The notes beneath the pieces were generated by a model. The model was not told where the DNA came from. It searched no databases and saw only the letters and a list, made by a program, of their open reading frames with translations. A stretch of DNA of 64,000 bases from Blastomussa wellsi (Eukaryota > Cnidaria > Anthozoa > Scleractinia > Plerogyridae), in the NCBI GenBank assembly GCA_947652115.1, contig OX393564.1:13433684-13497683 (forward strand). Direction: 5' to 3'. Below are positions 9,792 through 19,737 of this stretch, one piece after another. Each line of letters begins with the position of its first letter. Positions within the stretch are counted from its first letter, which is position 1. Position numbers and translations under genes: made by a program.

Positions 9792-10611
9792 TTTACTGTT
9801 TATTCGTTTTTCTTTTTGTATATTAAATGGTTAGCTCGACCACTAAGGTCGCGCAAATGTCACGCTTTGTACATCTAGGCTTTTTATATTATAGTTGTTT
9901 AAAATGAAAATGGTGTCTGCTGTTTACTGTGTAATGGATAACTACCATCCGTTAAGCTGTATGCAAACTCCGTTTTATTAACAATGTCAATTTCATTACA
10001 ATTTCCGTTCCAGTTTGCGTGACCCCTTAGTCCTCAAGGAAGAGCAATCTTTCAAACAAATCTTCTACGTAGTTCATATATCAATGGATGTCGAGAACCT
10101 ACAACAGTCTAAATACAGCTTTCTACGTGGAATGACATGTATACCATTTCCCATTGTTATCCCTGATGCGATGTACCACTGTTTGCTACTTTCCTCGTAC
10201 ATGTAAACGATTTTGTTTGATGTCATTTGTACACTCCATCTTGTAATACTGATTGATAAAGTGCTCTGTTTTCAAAAGCATCGAAAGTAATAACTGTTTG
10301 AGCATCTCGAATGATCCACTGATTTCTTTGTAAGTAACAATACGATAAGATATTTGCTGCTTGGTCACGTGACATACTACAACCAATCATTGTTGTAAAT
10401 TTTAATAACAAATTTACGACATTTTTGCAAATGTAATGGGACTGGGACTGGGACTGGGACTAGACCTCTCTTGCCCTTTATCTTCTCTTGGAAATAACGA
10501 TGAACAATAAACATTTTTAAGAATCCCCGTTTATGACGGCGTATGGTCAGGGAAGGTAAAGTTTTTTTAGTGAGATGCGACTACATCCTGCAAAATAAAC
10601 CACCATAATTC

Positions 10612-10649
<38 letters not shown>

Positions 10650-11585
10650 TCCACAAACAATTACAATTTCACTAAAATTACACAGCAAAACTACGCTTTA
10701 CGTACCTACACATTACCTACAACAAATTACAGTACATTACTTGCAGCTTTGAGTTGAAAGATTAAATTACGTTGATAGACCATGTTTACATACGCTTCTT
10801 ACGTTGATTATAATTGGCTAATGTAGTTGACCACTACTACAAAGTCTAATTACCCATTTTGAACAAGCATAGATAGGTCCCTATATCATTAATATCGCTG
10901 ATAAGGTCACGCGGTTTGAGTTTTGCAATTTCCGTGCTCTTAACCCCTTAAAAGTGACCCAGGAGAGGTTTCCATTTTTTTCAGGCAGAAGGTTGAGCTC
11001 CTTTGTTTTTTTTCAAAAGGCGCAAAAATTGTGGAAGGTTGGGAATTTCTTCTCTCAGCTTACATGTCCAAATATAACATCTGCTCATGAGAAAGGAAAC
11101 CACCCAAATTCTTACAGATACGAGCGTGGTCAATCACGTGGAAGATAACGGTGTCACGAATCGTGTCTTCTGGTACTGAGGATTTAAGATCACGTGAACG
11201 TGTATGTCATGTAGTTTACCTAACGATTTGACTAAAGCAACAAAATCTTCTGCTTAATTTACTTATGTCTATGGGATCTGACGCCAATCACCGTATTGAC
11301 AATTTCTGAATCTGTTGTCTCAATTCGTCTACTTGCTCTGATAAGGAATATATGTCGTTCTTATTTGTTGAAAGCAACTTTGAGTGTGTTGAATTGTTGT
11401 TTGTTTATAGTTTGCTCCAGTTGATAACGATGATTTTGTACCTAAGGAAGGTCCTTTCTGTAGCTCTTCTCACTGTTCATCTCGCTGAAGATTCGGCATA
11501 CCCGTTTTATGAAATGTTACTGTAGGTGATACCCCTATCCCCTTTCCTTGTCAATCAAGTTTGACGTCATCACTATTAAATCATT
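9792..11585. other. 1.8 kb without a supported gene; simple repeats
   Basis: AT-rich DNA. It contains a short (GGGACT)n run (about 10437-10461) and a (TTA)n microsatellite (about 10614-10650). Minus-strand frames at 10186-10411 (with TTMIGCSMSRDQAANILSYC) have a mildly protein-like composition but no recognisable domain, and I do not call them. Two CACGTG-type E-boxes lie near 11136 and 11193. Confidence 0.5.
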
Positions 11586-12380
11586 ACAGTAAAACAGACA
11601 GAAAACCCTTGTTCAAACAACAAATATCCCACGCAAAGTAAAAAGAGAAAACAAAAGTCTTCCCAGAAAGAGTCCACCAAAAAGAAGAAAGAAGCCAACA
11701 TACCCCTACAAGATATTGATACCAACGATTTATTGAGAGATCTGGGTTTTGAAGTGTTAGAAGAAGGTCAGCAAGAAACGAATCACACAGTAACAGAAGA
11801 ACCTATGGAATGTTTTATTCACGATTGTAAGCTGGAGAAATGCACTTCCCGAACAGGATGGGAGTATGTGAAATGTCCCATGTCCGATTGTTTCATCTTT
11901 ACGGGATTCGATAAAGTTGATGGCTATTTGAAGAATGTCCAGGATCAAATCCCTGTCTGGTACAAATGGAACAAAGACAAGCTGAAATGTTTTTGTTCAG
12001 AACCATTGGTGTTGTGCGAATCAAGATCGGAACAGAACCCGGGCAGAATCTACTTAAGGTGTCAAAGGAACCGCTGCAAATTCTTCCAATGGGGAAACGA
12101 GCTTCCTAGCAGCAAAAACATGACATGGATGAATAATACAGTAGAGTACCAGGGAACACCCTCCGTCGCTCCTAACCAAGAGCTGTTATGGGATCAAGTA
12201 AAGACTTACACAAGTTTCACTACTGCTGTTGGTACCAACGAGATTGTTTACCCACCGGAACTAAAAGGGTTCACGTACAAACCCGAATACAAAGATGATT
12301 TACTACAAATTGTATTCCTCATGGAAGTACTGAAACGAAGACAAGAATTTGATAAGAACAAACAATGCTGTAATGTTTAA
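11583..12380 (+). CDS. GRF zinc-finger protein with a basic N-terminus
   Basis: The frame is open from about 11582 and ends at 12380 (CCNV then TAA). No ATG is seen before the basic region, so the start may lie in an upstream exon; CATTACAG at 11584-11591 is a possible acceptor. The N-terminus is Lys-rich (QSKKRKQKSSQKESTKKKKE), like a nuclear localisation signal. A first Cys-rich unit has CFIHDCKLEKC..C..C (about 11811-11890). The second is a standard GRF zinc finger: CFCSEPLVLCESRS, NPGRIYLRC, then RCKFFQWG (about 11989-12100). GRF fingers bind single-stranded nucleic acid in nucleases, topoisomerases and viral proteins. 86 bp before the next frame and 380 bp before the integrase, all on one strand. 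Confidence 0.65.
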   Translation: MTVKQTENPCSNNKYPTQSKKRKQKSSQKESTKKKKEANIPLQDIDTNDLLRDLGFEVLEEGQQETNHTVTEEPMECFIHDCKLEKCTSRTGWEYVKCPMSDCFIFTGFDKVDGYLKNVQDQIPVWYKWNKDKLKCFCSEPLVLCESRSEQNPGRIYLRCQRNRCKFFQWGNELPSSKNMTWMNNTVEYQGTPSVAPNQELLWDQVKTYTSFTTAVGTNEIVYPPELKGFTYKPEYKDDLLQIVFLMEVLKRRQEFDKNKQCCNV

Positions 12381-12465
12381 CAAGCTTTTTCCCACTTCAT
12401 TATTTTTCTGTAAACTACCTTTTATTAATGTTGTCCTGCAATAAAAAGGTTTATTTGGTATCAGT

Positions 12466-12765
12466 ATGAGTAGTGAAGCGTATTGGTGTTGGGTGTGTGA
12501 CTTGTGTGAGGGAGTGAATGATGATAATGATGTGTATCTCAAACACGGGCAAGGAATCGTGATTCCTCTCACCCCTAGCGATGATCCCTTACACGAATTC
12601 AAAGCCACTGACGTGAGTGAGAACCCATTTCGTTTCGTGGTCTATATCATTTGGTTGAAACATCAACCTCAAGCATTCGAGTGGTTCAACGTCATACGAG
12701 AACATTACAATGCTCTCGTCCACGATTGTGTTATGAAACTCAACCGAATACAGAGAACATGGTGA
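12466..12765 (+). CDS. Small protein, WCWVCDLC motif, unknown
   Basis: ATG at 12466 (MSSEAYWCWVCDLCEGVND) opens a 99-residue frame whose stop TGA (12763-12765) overlaps the ATG (12759-12761) of the integrase by seven bases. This tight packing is typical of virus-like elements. It has two CxxC-type cysteines near the N-terminus and a folded-looking middle (FRFVVYIIWLKHQPQAFEWF). No family recognised. It lacks obvious damage, unlike the integrase that follows. Confidence 0.5.
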   Translation: MSSEAYWCWVCDLCEGVNDDNDVYLKHGQGIVIPLTPSDDPLHEFKATDVSENPFRFVVYIIWLKHQPQAFEWFNVIREHYNALVHDCVMKLNRIQRTW

Positions 12766-13699
12766 AAAAGAAGATTTCTTTGATCGAAGTCTATCGTGAT
12801 CCTGCTCAGCCTGGGAGTCTTGGAGGAATCGAACGATTTGCCAAAGCTCAAAACACCTCCGTGAAAAGGTCCAGGAGATCCTACAACAAAGAGTTGGGGT
12901 ATACCCTTCACAAACCTCGAAGGAGACGTTATCCCACGCTACCCGTCCTGGTATTTGGAATCGACGAACAATGAGTCGCCGACTTGATCGAAGTGCAAAA
13001 CATTGCCAAACAGAACAAGGGGATACGGTGATCGATGCGTTTTCCAAGTACGCCTGGGTGGAACCTTTGAAGAACAAGACGGGTAAAGCGGTCACCGATG
13101 CGTTTGCCACGATTTTGAAACGTGTTAAAGGACGTCAACCTAAAAATCTACAGACGGATGATGGCAAGGAATTCTACAATCACACGTTCCAAGCGTTGAT
13201 GAAACGAAAAGACATTCATCATTTCTCCACTTTTGGCGACACCAAGGCCAGCATCGTGGAACGTTTCAACCGCACTTTCAAGGAGAGACTGTATCGTTAT
13301 TTTACTGTAAAGAACACCCTGAGTTTCTTGAACGTGTTACCCAAATTGGTCGCAGGGTACAACGCCTCCCCTCACCGTACCATAGGTATGGCTCCTGAGA
13401 AGGTGAATGCAGAGAACGAGAAAAAAGTGTGGGATCGAATGTATGGCAAACGTCTCTCTGGGAAAAGAGTCAAACTAGCATTGAAACCCAATGATCGGGT
13501 GAGACTCAACAAAAAATTCCGTCCATTTAAGAAAGGGTATCTGCCAGGTTGGACGGAGGAAGTGTTTACGGTACGACAGAGTGTACCGGGAATCTTTCCC
13601 ACGTACAAGTTGGAAGAATTCGACGGGACACCCGTCAAAGGTACCTTTTACAGTCGGGGAGAACCTCGAAATTCTAAAGAGATAATGTCTTTAAAATAA
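12759..13699 (+). pseudogene. Polinton-type integrase (F54H12.3-like), two lesions
   Basis: ATG at 12759 starts an N-terminal domain (RDPAQPGSLGGIERFAKAQ). A DDE integrase core follows. The first Asp is in VADLIEV (GAC 12981-12983), the second in LQTDDGKEF (about 13157), and the Glu in ASIVERFNRTF (about 13259), 34 residues after the second Asp as in retroviral and Polinton integrases. A chromo-like beta-rich tail (DRVRLNKKFRPFKKG, then RQSVPGIFPTYKLEEF) ends at 13699, followed by AATAAA. Two lesions separate the pieces: an in-frame TGA at 12972-12974 (likely from a Trp codon) and a small deletion near 13028 that shifts the frame. Everything after 13030 is intact, so decay looks recent compared with Polinton A. 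Confidence 0.85.
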
Positions 13700-14330
13700 A
13701 TAAAAACAGAGACATAACTTTAGTGTACAAATCACCACTGTGGGGTGTTCATAATTCATACATAGTAAAAAGCCCTTGAGAAATTTTACGTTACAGAAAT
13801 TTGTGAAAATTATCTATTTGCATTTTCTGTTTGTTGATTTATTCCTCCTCCGGGGTATTGAAATGCTTCCTTTATGAAATAGGGGGATCTTTTGTTCTTC
13901 AAAGGAGGGGGTCACGGGTACCCCAGGACCCCTCCACCCCCCAGCTACGCACTTGTTGAGAAATATATAAAAATCCCAAATTTCTAGGAGAAAGAATCCT
14001 GTGAGTTGCCAACTGTCAGCTGAAACATTTAGGACATTTGCAGTTCGCCGGGTTCTAGGTAAAACAACCTCTTGAGATGACAAGAGCTCGTACGATTTCC
14101 CACTGATTTTCCATCCAATTCGCCGGCAATTTTCCTTTTCCTTCCCGACCAGACCTTAGAAAATATTCAGAACTTTACAGTGTAACCAATTGTCTAATGC
14201 CCAGGGGTTTCACTTGAGTTTCAACATTTTATGACGTTATTTCTATGGTTTATACTATACTGGAGACAGTGTAGAGAGTCAGAGTATACAATGAAAACGT
14301 GTGGTCGATTTGTTGAATAGATAAACTTAC
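13700..14330. other. Non-coding, AATAAA signal then nothing recognised
   Basis: AATAAATAAA (about 13696-13705) follows the integrase stop and could serve as its poly(A) signal. The rest (AT-rich, with a C-rich patch at about 13900-13950) holds no feature I can support. Confidence 0.4.
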
Positions 14331-14476
14331 TTTGCTGTATTGCGGACTGGGTTTAAATGTAATGGACTCACGCGCAAGGACATCCCCCCATATCCACAAG
14401 AATCTGCCTGTAGCACGAACATCAAACCAACAAGAAGGAACGAAAGTACCGTGAACAAGTTCATGTCGTGATTCAT
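14331..14476 (-). CDS. Possible first exon of a secreted protein (signal peptide)
   Basis: ATG at 14474-14476, with a second in-frame ATG at 14462-14464, starts MNHDMNLFTVLSFLLVGLMF. It has a hydrophobic core of about 15 residues, then a cleavage-like VLQADSCG. The open frame ends at a strong donor: AAA|GTAAGT, with GT at 14329-14330, phase 2. This is the pattern of a first coding exon of a small secreted, possibly Cys-containing protein. I cannot find the next exon below 14320. No family is recognised, so chance is possible. Confidence 0.35.
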
Positions 14477-14647
14477 GTCGTATTGAATTAAGATTCTCTC
14501 ACGGCGCCCAAGAAGTTTCAACGCCAAGATTGACCAAAAGCAGTCGTGCTTGCAATCGCAGTTGATCTAACTGGGTATGCAGCAGATCAGCAGCCTCTAT
14601 ACATCAAAAGGAATTTGACAGTGTGCCAAACGGGTAAACAATCTCAA

Positions 14648-14773
14648 CTGAGAAACATAACACAATAAAGAGCAAAATTCTGCTCGGTCAAAGGTGATGA
14701 GGCTTTGTGGTGATATAACCTTTCATCAAACAAAAAGATTAATATTATTTTACAATCCACTTTGCCATATGTT
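14648..14773. repeat. Inverted copy of the sequence next to the gap (left arm)
   Basis: These 126 bp are the perfect reverse complement of 16175-16300. The partner stops exactly at the N run. See the findings: either an element arm or an assembly artefact. Confidence 0.85.
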
Positions 14774-15177
14774 TTGCTCATTTGTCTGTGTTGGATGACC
14801 TTGAAACTGTCTGGCCGGAAGCTCTAGATCTTCAGTAGATCGAGTAGCCTTCTTTCTTGTAAGCGGCCCGATGGTACAACAAAAAACCTTCCCTTTAGGA
14901 TCTTCTGGATGATTACATTAGAAAAAATACCGTACTTAAAATTACCTTATTGCCATAGCGAAATCAAAGTGCGCGAACAGAACATGACACGAATATTAAT
15001 TGACATTAGAAAGGGTGCTCCGCGGCCAACAGACGGAGCCCCATGACTTTTTTCATAGTCATTAGAGGTTGCGGTGTGCATGGTTCGTGGGCGCGTACGT
15101 AAGGACTGTACTAAGTCGCTCAAACATGGCGACCATCATGGGCCATGCTCCAGAATGTAGGTCGATCTTGGCATTTA

Positions 15178-15330
15178 CAGTGGAACCCCGCCTTACAGTC
15201 CCCGGTTAGACGGTCTCCTCGTTAAAACGGGCCCTTTATTTTGACCCCCGGCGAAAGGCCCACACGTTTTCTTTTTCGAAAACCCCGTTAATGCGGCCAC
15301 CCAATGGCCACATTCTGAAATCCCAATATA
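15178..15330 (+). mobile_element. Pogo/Tigger-like end (TA, CAGTGGAACC)
   Basis: TA followed by CAGTGGAACCCCGCCTTACA, then repeated CGTTAA(A/T)(A/G)CGG-type units (TCGTTAAAACGG, CCGTTAATGCGG), is the typical end of Tc1-mariner-superfamily Tigger/pogo elements. Only this end is visible; I found no matching right end, so the extent is a guess. Confidence 0.45.
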
Positions 15331-15873
15331 TATAATCCATTGTAATTTTACCCCGTCACTACTCCCACTCGAACCAAATAGGCATTCGAAATTGTCTAAA
15401 CTAAACGAATACAGTACTTGTCGATACTTGAAAAGCAATATTTAACGTAAAATAACATGATTTAACTCCGACCTTTGTTTTTGAGAAGGGTGTGTACTAA
15501 AAAAAACCAGGGGACTACTTTAGAAAGCGTCTTTGACGTTTGGCCTTTGTTCTTTAGCGAACAAACGCACTTGGTTTTTCATTGCAATGACAGATTTTTG
15601 ACAAACTGTAAACGAAACTGTGAACGAACTGTGAGGAAATAGCTGGGATAGCTAAGTAGGAATCACTCTTCCACTCTGCTTGTGCTTTGATAGATGCAGT
15701 ATCCCCCGAGAGGTATACGTGATGCGTAACAAGGCCCCCCATGTAGTGACAGTCACGTTAACTGGACTCCAATGACTCCCCTGAGCCTTTTATTTAGGTT
15801 GGACAAGCTAACAGCCTAAAACTAAAGAGAGCATGCAAAAAGCGAATGATTGTGTAGAAATAGCTGGAAATAC

Positions 15874-15955
15874 AGCCTCGTCCCCAGGGCCACCTGCGTG
15901 GTACTCACGAATGGTCGTGAGCACGACGCGGATAGCTCTGGGAACGAGGTTGCTG
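15874..15955. mobile_element. Short MITE with CCTCGTTCCCAG-type inverted ends
   Basis: CCTCGTCCCCAGGGC (about 15874) and GCTCTGGGAACGAGG (about 15933-15947) form imperfect inverted ends. Related motifs (CTCGTCCCCAGAGC at about 15979 and ATCTGGGGAC at about 16041) continue to the right, so this may be a nested pair of the same small family. Confidence 0.45.
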
Positions 15956-16071
15956 GAAATCTTCAAAATAATCGCCCTTCTCGTCCCCAGAGCCGCTTGT
16001 CCCTCTTTGCCGGCTGGGCCTGTGCACGAGAAACAAGTGGATCTGGGGACACACGATTTGATTCGCTGAAT

Positions 16072-16170
16072 TCAAACAAAGGGAGTCCAAGCACATCAGT
16101 CGTTTTAAAATCCTTTATCGTTAGCAGGATTAAAACGGCTGATGTGATTTGACTCCCATTGTTTGATTTC
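16072..16170. repeat. Foldback hairpin, about 97 bp
   Basis: CAAACAAAGGGAGTCCAA, then CACATCAGTCGTTTTAAAATCC on the left, pair with GGATTAAAACGGCTGATGTG and GACTCCCATTGTTTG on the right, with a loop of about 10 bases. It is probably a small foldback element. Confidence 0.6.
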
Positions 16171-16174
16171 AGGG

Positions 16175-16300
16175 AACATATGGCAAAGTGGATTGTAAAA
16201 TAATATTAATCTTTTTGTTTGATGAAAGGTTATATCACCACAAAGCCTCATCACCTTTGACCGAGCAGAATTTTGCTCTTTATTGTGTTATGTTTCTCAG
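16175..16300. repeat. Inverted copy flanking the gap (right arm)
   Basis: Exact reverse complement of 14648-14773, ending at the first N. Confidence 0.85.
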
Positions 16301-16500
16301 NNNNNNNNNNNNNNNNNNNNNNNNNNNNNNNNNNNNNNNNNNNNNNNNNNNNNNNNNNNNNNNNNNNNNNNNNNNNNNNNNNNNNNNNNNNNNNNNNNNN
16401 NNNNNNNNNNNNNNNNNNNNNNNNNNNNNNNNNNNNNNNNNNNNNNNNNNNNNNNNNNNNNNNNNNNNNNNNNNNNNNNNNNNNNNNNNNNNNNNNNNNN
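16301..16500. other. Assembly gap (200 N)
   Basis: Two hundred undetermined bases, a round number suggesting a scaffold gap of fixed size rather than a measured length. Frames crossing it are meaningless. Confidence 0.99.
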
Positions 16501-17432
16501 CTGGGATTTTTCGCTTGGCTCGTCGGGCGTTCCGAACTGGAGTGTGCAGCCTTGTTCTTTTCTTTGTAGTGGGGAACCCAGAAATCGATAACTCGCCTAA
16601 ATGGCCAAGAATCGGCAAAATAAGCGTTCAGACAAGAATAAAAACACAGTGAAAGTAAGGTAAGGCAATTTTATTTAAGATTTGGCAGTATTTCGGTTGG
16701 CTAAAAGGTGTTGTAAAATATTCCCATACAAACTCATATATTTTTACCATGACAGCTATTATGCAATATGATCCTGCTCACAATGTGAGCTTGGGCTGCC
16801 TGTGGTTTCATTTAAAACTGCTACATCGTGCTGACGAGTTCCAATAAGAACGAAACAGCTGTCCACGGTTGCAGCCTTGCTTTGTCGGTTTCTGGCGGGT
16901 TGTTTTCTCGCAAAGCCAATTTTTTCACGTAGTATCAGCCTTGCAGTTATGTTTGTGTTACAAAGGAACGTACGTAGGATCTGCAAAGAGACCTAATCAA
17001 ACAAAGATAGACTGGCAAACTTGTAAGGCTGATAGAAGACGAATGAAACCTATAAAAGATAATGTCCGCGGACCAATATCAGTGCATATTTGCGCACCAA
17101 ATGGAGGCTATTGTTTATTTATCTTGTACCTGCCCGGCAAGCTGAGAGTTCTAAACATTAAATTACATTTCTTGACTGCCGGGAAAGCGACGATTTCATA
17201 CGGAAGTAATGTAAACTTTACGCAGCTCTTCACAAGGTCCCACAGTATTGGCTGAAAAAATTATAAACAAACAGCAGTAGACGACAGTAACAATGGACCC
17301 TAGCCCTAAAACAATATCCAATGAAATTAGAGGTTCTATAGAGCTGCGAACTATCCCAAACTTACATCAAAACTGAATATTACAAGTAGCTGACATATTT
17401 AGGACATTCCACTTGAAAACCTTCCTTCTACT
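16501..17432. other. 3' flank of the tetraspanin gene, no other gene seen
   Basis: A minus-strand AATAAA (TTTATT at 17114-17119) lies about 310 bp downstream of the tetraspanin stop and is a likely poly(A) signal. The remainder has only short unsupported frames. Confidence 0.5.
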
Positions 17433-18266
17433 TTATCGTCTGTTAGGGGGATTGTTAAATGAATCTTTAATATCTGACACCTGTCCACGCAGTGTAGTAG
17501 CCAGCCAAATGGTTACGATCTGCAGAAACAATATACTAAACGACACAATTCCGATAGTAATCAGGTTGTTCTTGAACCACTCCACTGCAGTCGTCAGGCA
17601 GCCTGTGGTATAAATTTTCTTCTCACGCTCAAAGGCATCCATTCTTCCAACTCCGTACCCACACTGGCTGTTTGTTCTATCTTCTTCTGTCTTGCAACAT
17701 GTTCTTGGAACACCGCATGCTTCAGCCCCGGGAGAAGAACAATTAAAATAAATGTTCGATCGCCAATCTTCATAGGAAGTTATTCCACAGCATTTGAATT
17801 CAGTTTGTGTTGTTTCTATAACCAGCTGCAAGTCAGGTTTATCAGGATCACGGTACAGAACAATGGCATTATTCAATTTATCTCGGATACCCTCCTCCAC
17901 CTTTTCACGGAAAACGAAGCCCAATGCACCGCAAGACACCTCGACTAGCAGAAGAAAACATACAATGCTCGCATAAAAGCAAAGCATACATGTGTTCTCT
18001 CGCAACGCTCCAAGACAACCTAAGAAAGTTAGAAGAAACAAGGTTGCCCCGAGGATTACAAACAGCACTGCGGGATCAAACGACAAATCGCTTAAATTCT
18101 GGTAGGCATCTTTCTTTTCGAGCATCATGTAAACACCGACGCCAAGGATTAAGATTGCCGCTAACCAGAAGAGAACATTCAAGAAGAATAGCGAGAATTT
18201 GATGCACTTTGAAGGATCTTGCGAAGAGCTCGGCCTCGGACCATATCTGCGGCGTTTGTTCTGCAT
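17433..18266 (-). CDS. Tetraspanin, TspanC8 subgroup
   Basis: A single uninterrupted 277-codon frame, ATG at 18264-18266. Tetraspanins organise membrane microdomains. Four membrane segments are visible: FFLNVLFWLAAILILGVGVY (about 27-46), LFVILGATLFLLTFLGCLGA (about 68-87), YASIVCFLLLVEVSCGALGF (about 97-117) and ITIGIVSFSILFLQIVTIWL (about 236-256). The large outer loop has CCG, then FNC, EAC, VPRTCC, SQC and TTGC: eight cysteines, the mark of the TspanC8 group (TSPAN5/10/14/15/17/33), which escort the protease ADAM10. The group call follows from the cysteine count; the exact orthologue is uncertain. Absence of introns is unusual for an animal tetraspanin and suggests a retrocopy, though no damage or poly(A) remnant is evident. 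Confidence 0.95.
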   Translation of the reverse strand: MQNKRRRYGPRPSSSQDPSKCIKFSLFFLNVLFWLAAILILGVGVYMMLEKKDAYQNLSDLSFDPAVLFVILGATLFLLTFLGCLGALRENTCMLCFYASIVCFLLLVEVSCGALGFVFREKVEEGIRDKLNNAIVLYRDPDKPDLQLVIETTQTEFKCCGITSYEDWRSNIYFNCSSPGAEACGVPRTCCKTEEDRTNSQCGYGVGRMDAFEREKKIYTTGCLTTAVEWFKNNLITIGIVSFSILFLQIVTIWLATTLRGQVSDIKDSFNNPPNRR

Positions 18267-19354
18267 GGTGTATCAGGTTGATATCCTTCACGGTATTTCG
18301 TTTTGGAACAGGCGGTAATCGACACTGTTATTTCGCGAAGATAAACTCGACTAAGATCGACCACTCGGATCAATTTCCGCAGACAACTTTCCTGGGGTTT
18401 TTATAAAGACAAGATCTGAAGAGAAGAAAGCATATACTGAGCAAAGCTGTCCATGAAATGTTTTAAATAACATATTTTGAAATTAACCAAAGCAGACACA
18501 CCACAAGGCTTTTGCACGACGAACGCTAAAAACTGGTTAAAGCTTGAAACAATATCGCTCTTCAGTAAAAATATCGCTAAGGACATAGATATTAACTTAC
18601 CGTTGACAATATTTTGCAGAATAAACCGAGACACAGCTACAGTCTAAACGACGGTGATCTGTTAGCAAGCTTAAAATTTTAGCTAAAATTTGCATAAAAA
18701 ATGCGGAAAATGCGACAAACTACGTTTATGACATAGCAACCCATGTCATTATATTATTTGTTTTGGTTTCGATCCGATTCTTTTGTTTCCCAGTGACGTC
18801 GGAGAAGGTATGTTGTGTATCTGAAAGCTACCACGGGGATCACTCGTTTTGTCTCGATTCGAGATTTTGCCGACCGTTTTGTTGACTATTTTGTCGACTT
18901 TTTTTTTGTCGGCGTTTTGTCGGTTTTTGCTGAGTTTTGCCCGCTGCCGCGGGCTCAGGAATGCGTTCGGTGATGATCAAAAATGGCGGAGATGGCGGCG
19001 AAAGTACGCCACAGACGAAGCACCCAACCGACACAGAGGGAATTTGGCAATTTTTAACGCAATCCTTGAATATTTAAGGTTAAGATTTGTACTAGAGGTA
19101 CACTAATAAACCATTTGAGTGCATTTGTCACACAACACACCCCCCATATGAACATATTTTTTCATTCGTTTTCCTAAACAATAGACTTCTTTGTTATCAG
19201 GACTAGAGGCTTTGCTTAGGAGTGCTCTCTATTGTTTCAACGCCCAATGGTATTGCCGCTTCAATGAGGTGCTGCTTGCCCCCACGGTTTGGCCCAGACC
19301 TGTACTCATGCGCACAGCCTATAGAGCGTTTTCACGTGACGTAATCAAAACCAA
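18267..19354. other. Tetraspanin 5' region and low-complexity DNA
   Basis: Upstream flank of the tetraspanin gene, without a clear TATA box. At about 18845-18935 a TTTTGTCG-type motif recurs at least five times. A motif AAAATGGCGGAGATGGCGGC (about 18979-18998) resembles YY1/TISU sites, but the frame it opens stops after 24 codons. No gene called. Confidence 0.45.
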
Positions 19355-19364
19355 AGAGCCACCA

Positions 19365-19727
19365 CAGGGAACCGGAACGCTATATTAGCTTTTATAATCA
19401 TTTAATAAAAATACCGTTACCTACCTGCGTTCCTGGGATTTTAATTGGAGTGAAGACGGTTTATTTTGAGCGTCTGCCTCTTCGTAAATACATTGCGCCG
19501 ATTACGTCTCAAGTTCTCATTATTTCGTATTGAAACCCGAGATTCTTCCCCGAGGTGATAATGGCGCATGTATTTACGAGGTGACATACACGCAAGATAA
19601 ACCGTCTTCGCTCTGATTAAAATCCTTTCCAAAACGACTCAACCTGGAAAGACACGGGAACGCAGGTAAGTAACAGTATTTTTATAAAATGATTATTAAA
19701 AATGAAAACAGCGTTTGGGTTCCCTGT
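19365..19727. mobile_element. hAT-like MITE with target-site duplication
   Basis: Ends are CAGGGAACC (19365-19373) and GGTTCCCTG (19718-19726). Inside them, longer inverted arms (ACCGTTACCTACCTGCGTTCC; GGAACGCAGGTAAGTAACAG) and a second inner pair around AAACCGTCTTCG make most of the element fold back on itself. AGAGCCACCA occurs directly outside both ends (19355-19364 and 19728-19737). CAGGG ends point to hAT, whose usual duplication is 8 bp; 10 bp may include chance identity. No coding capacity. Confidence 0.8.
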
Positions 19728-19737
19728 AGAGCCACCA

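Noticed and set aside
16188..16652. Open frames spanning the gap
   Set aside because: They are mostly unknown residues from the N run.
18983..19060. Start codon in an ATGGCGGAGATGGCGGCG context
   Set aside because: The frame ends after 24 codons and no donor in frame is convincing.
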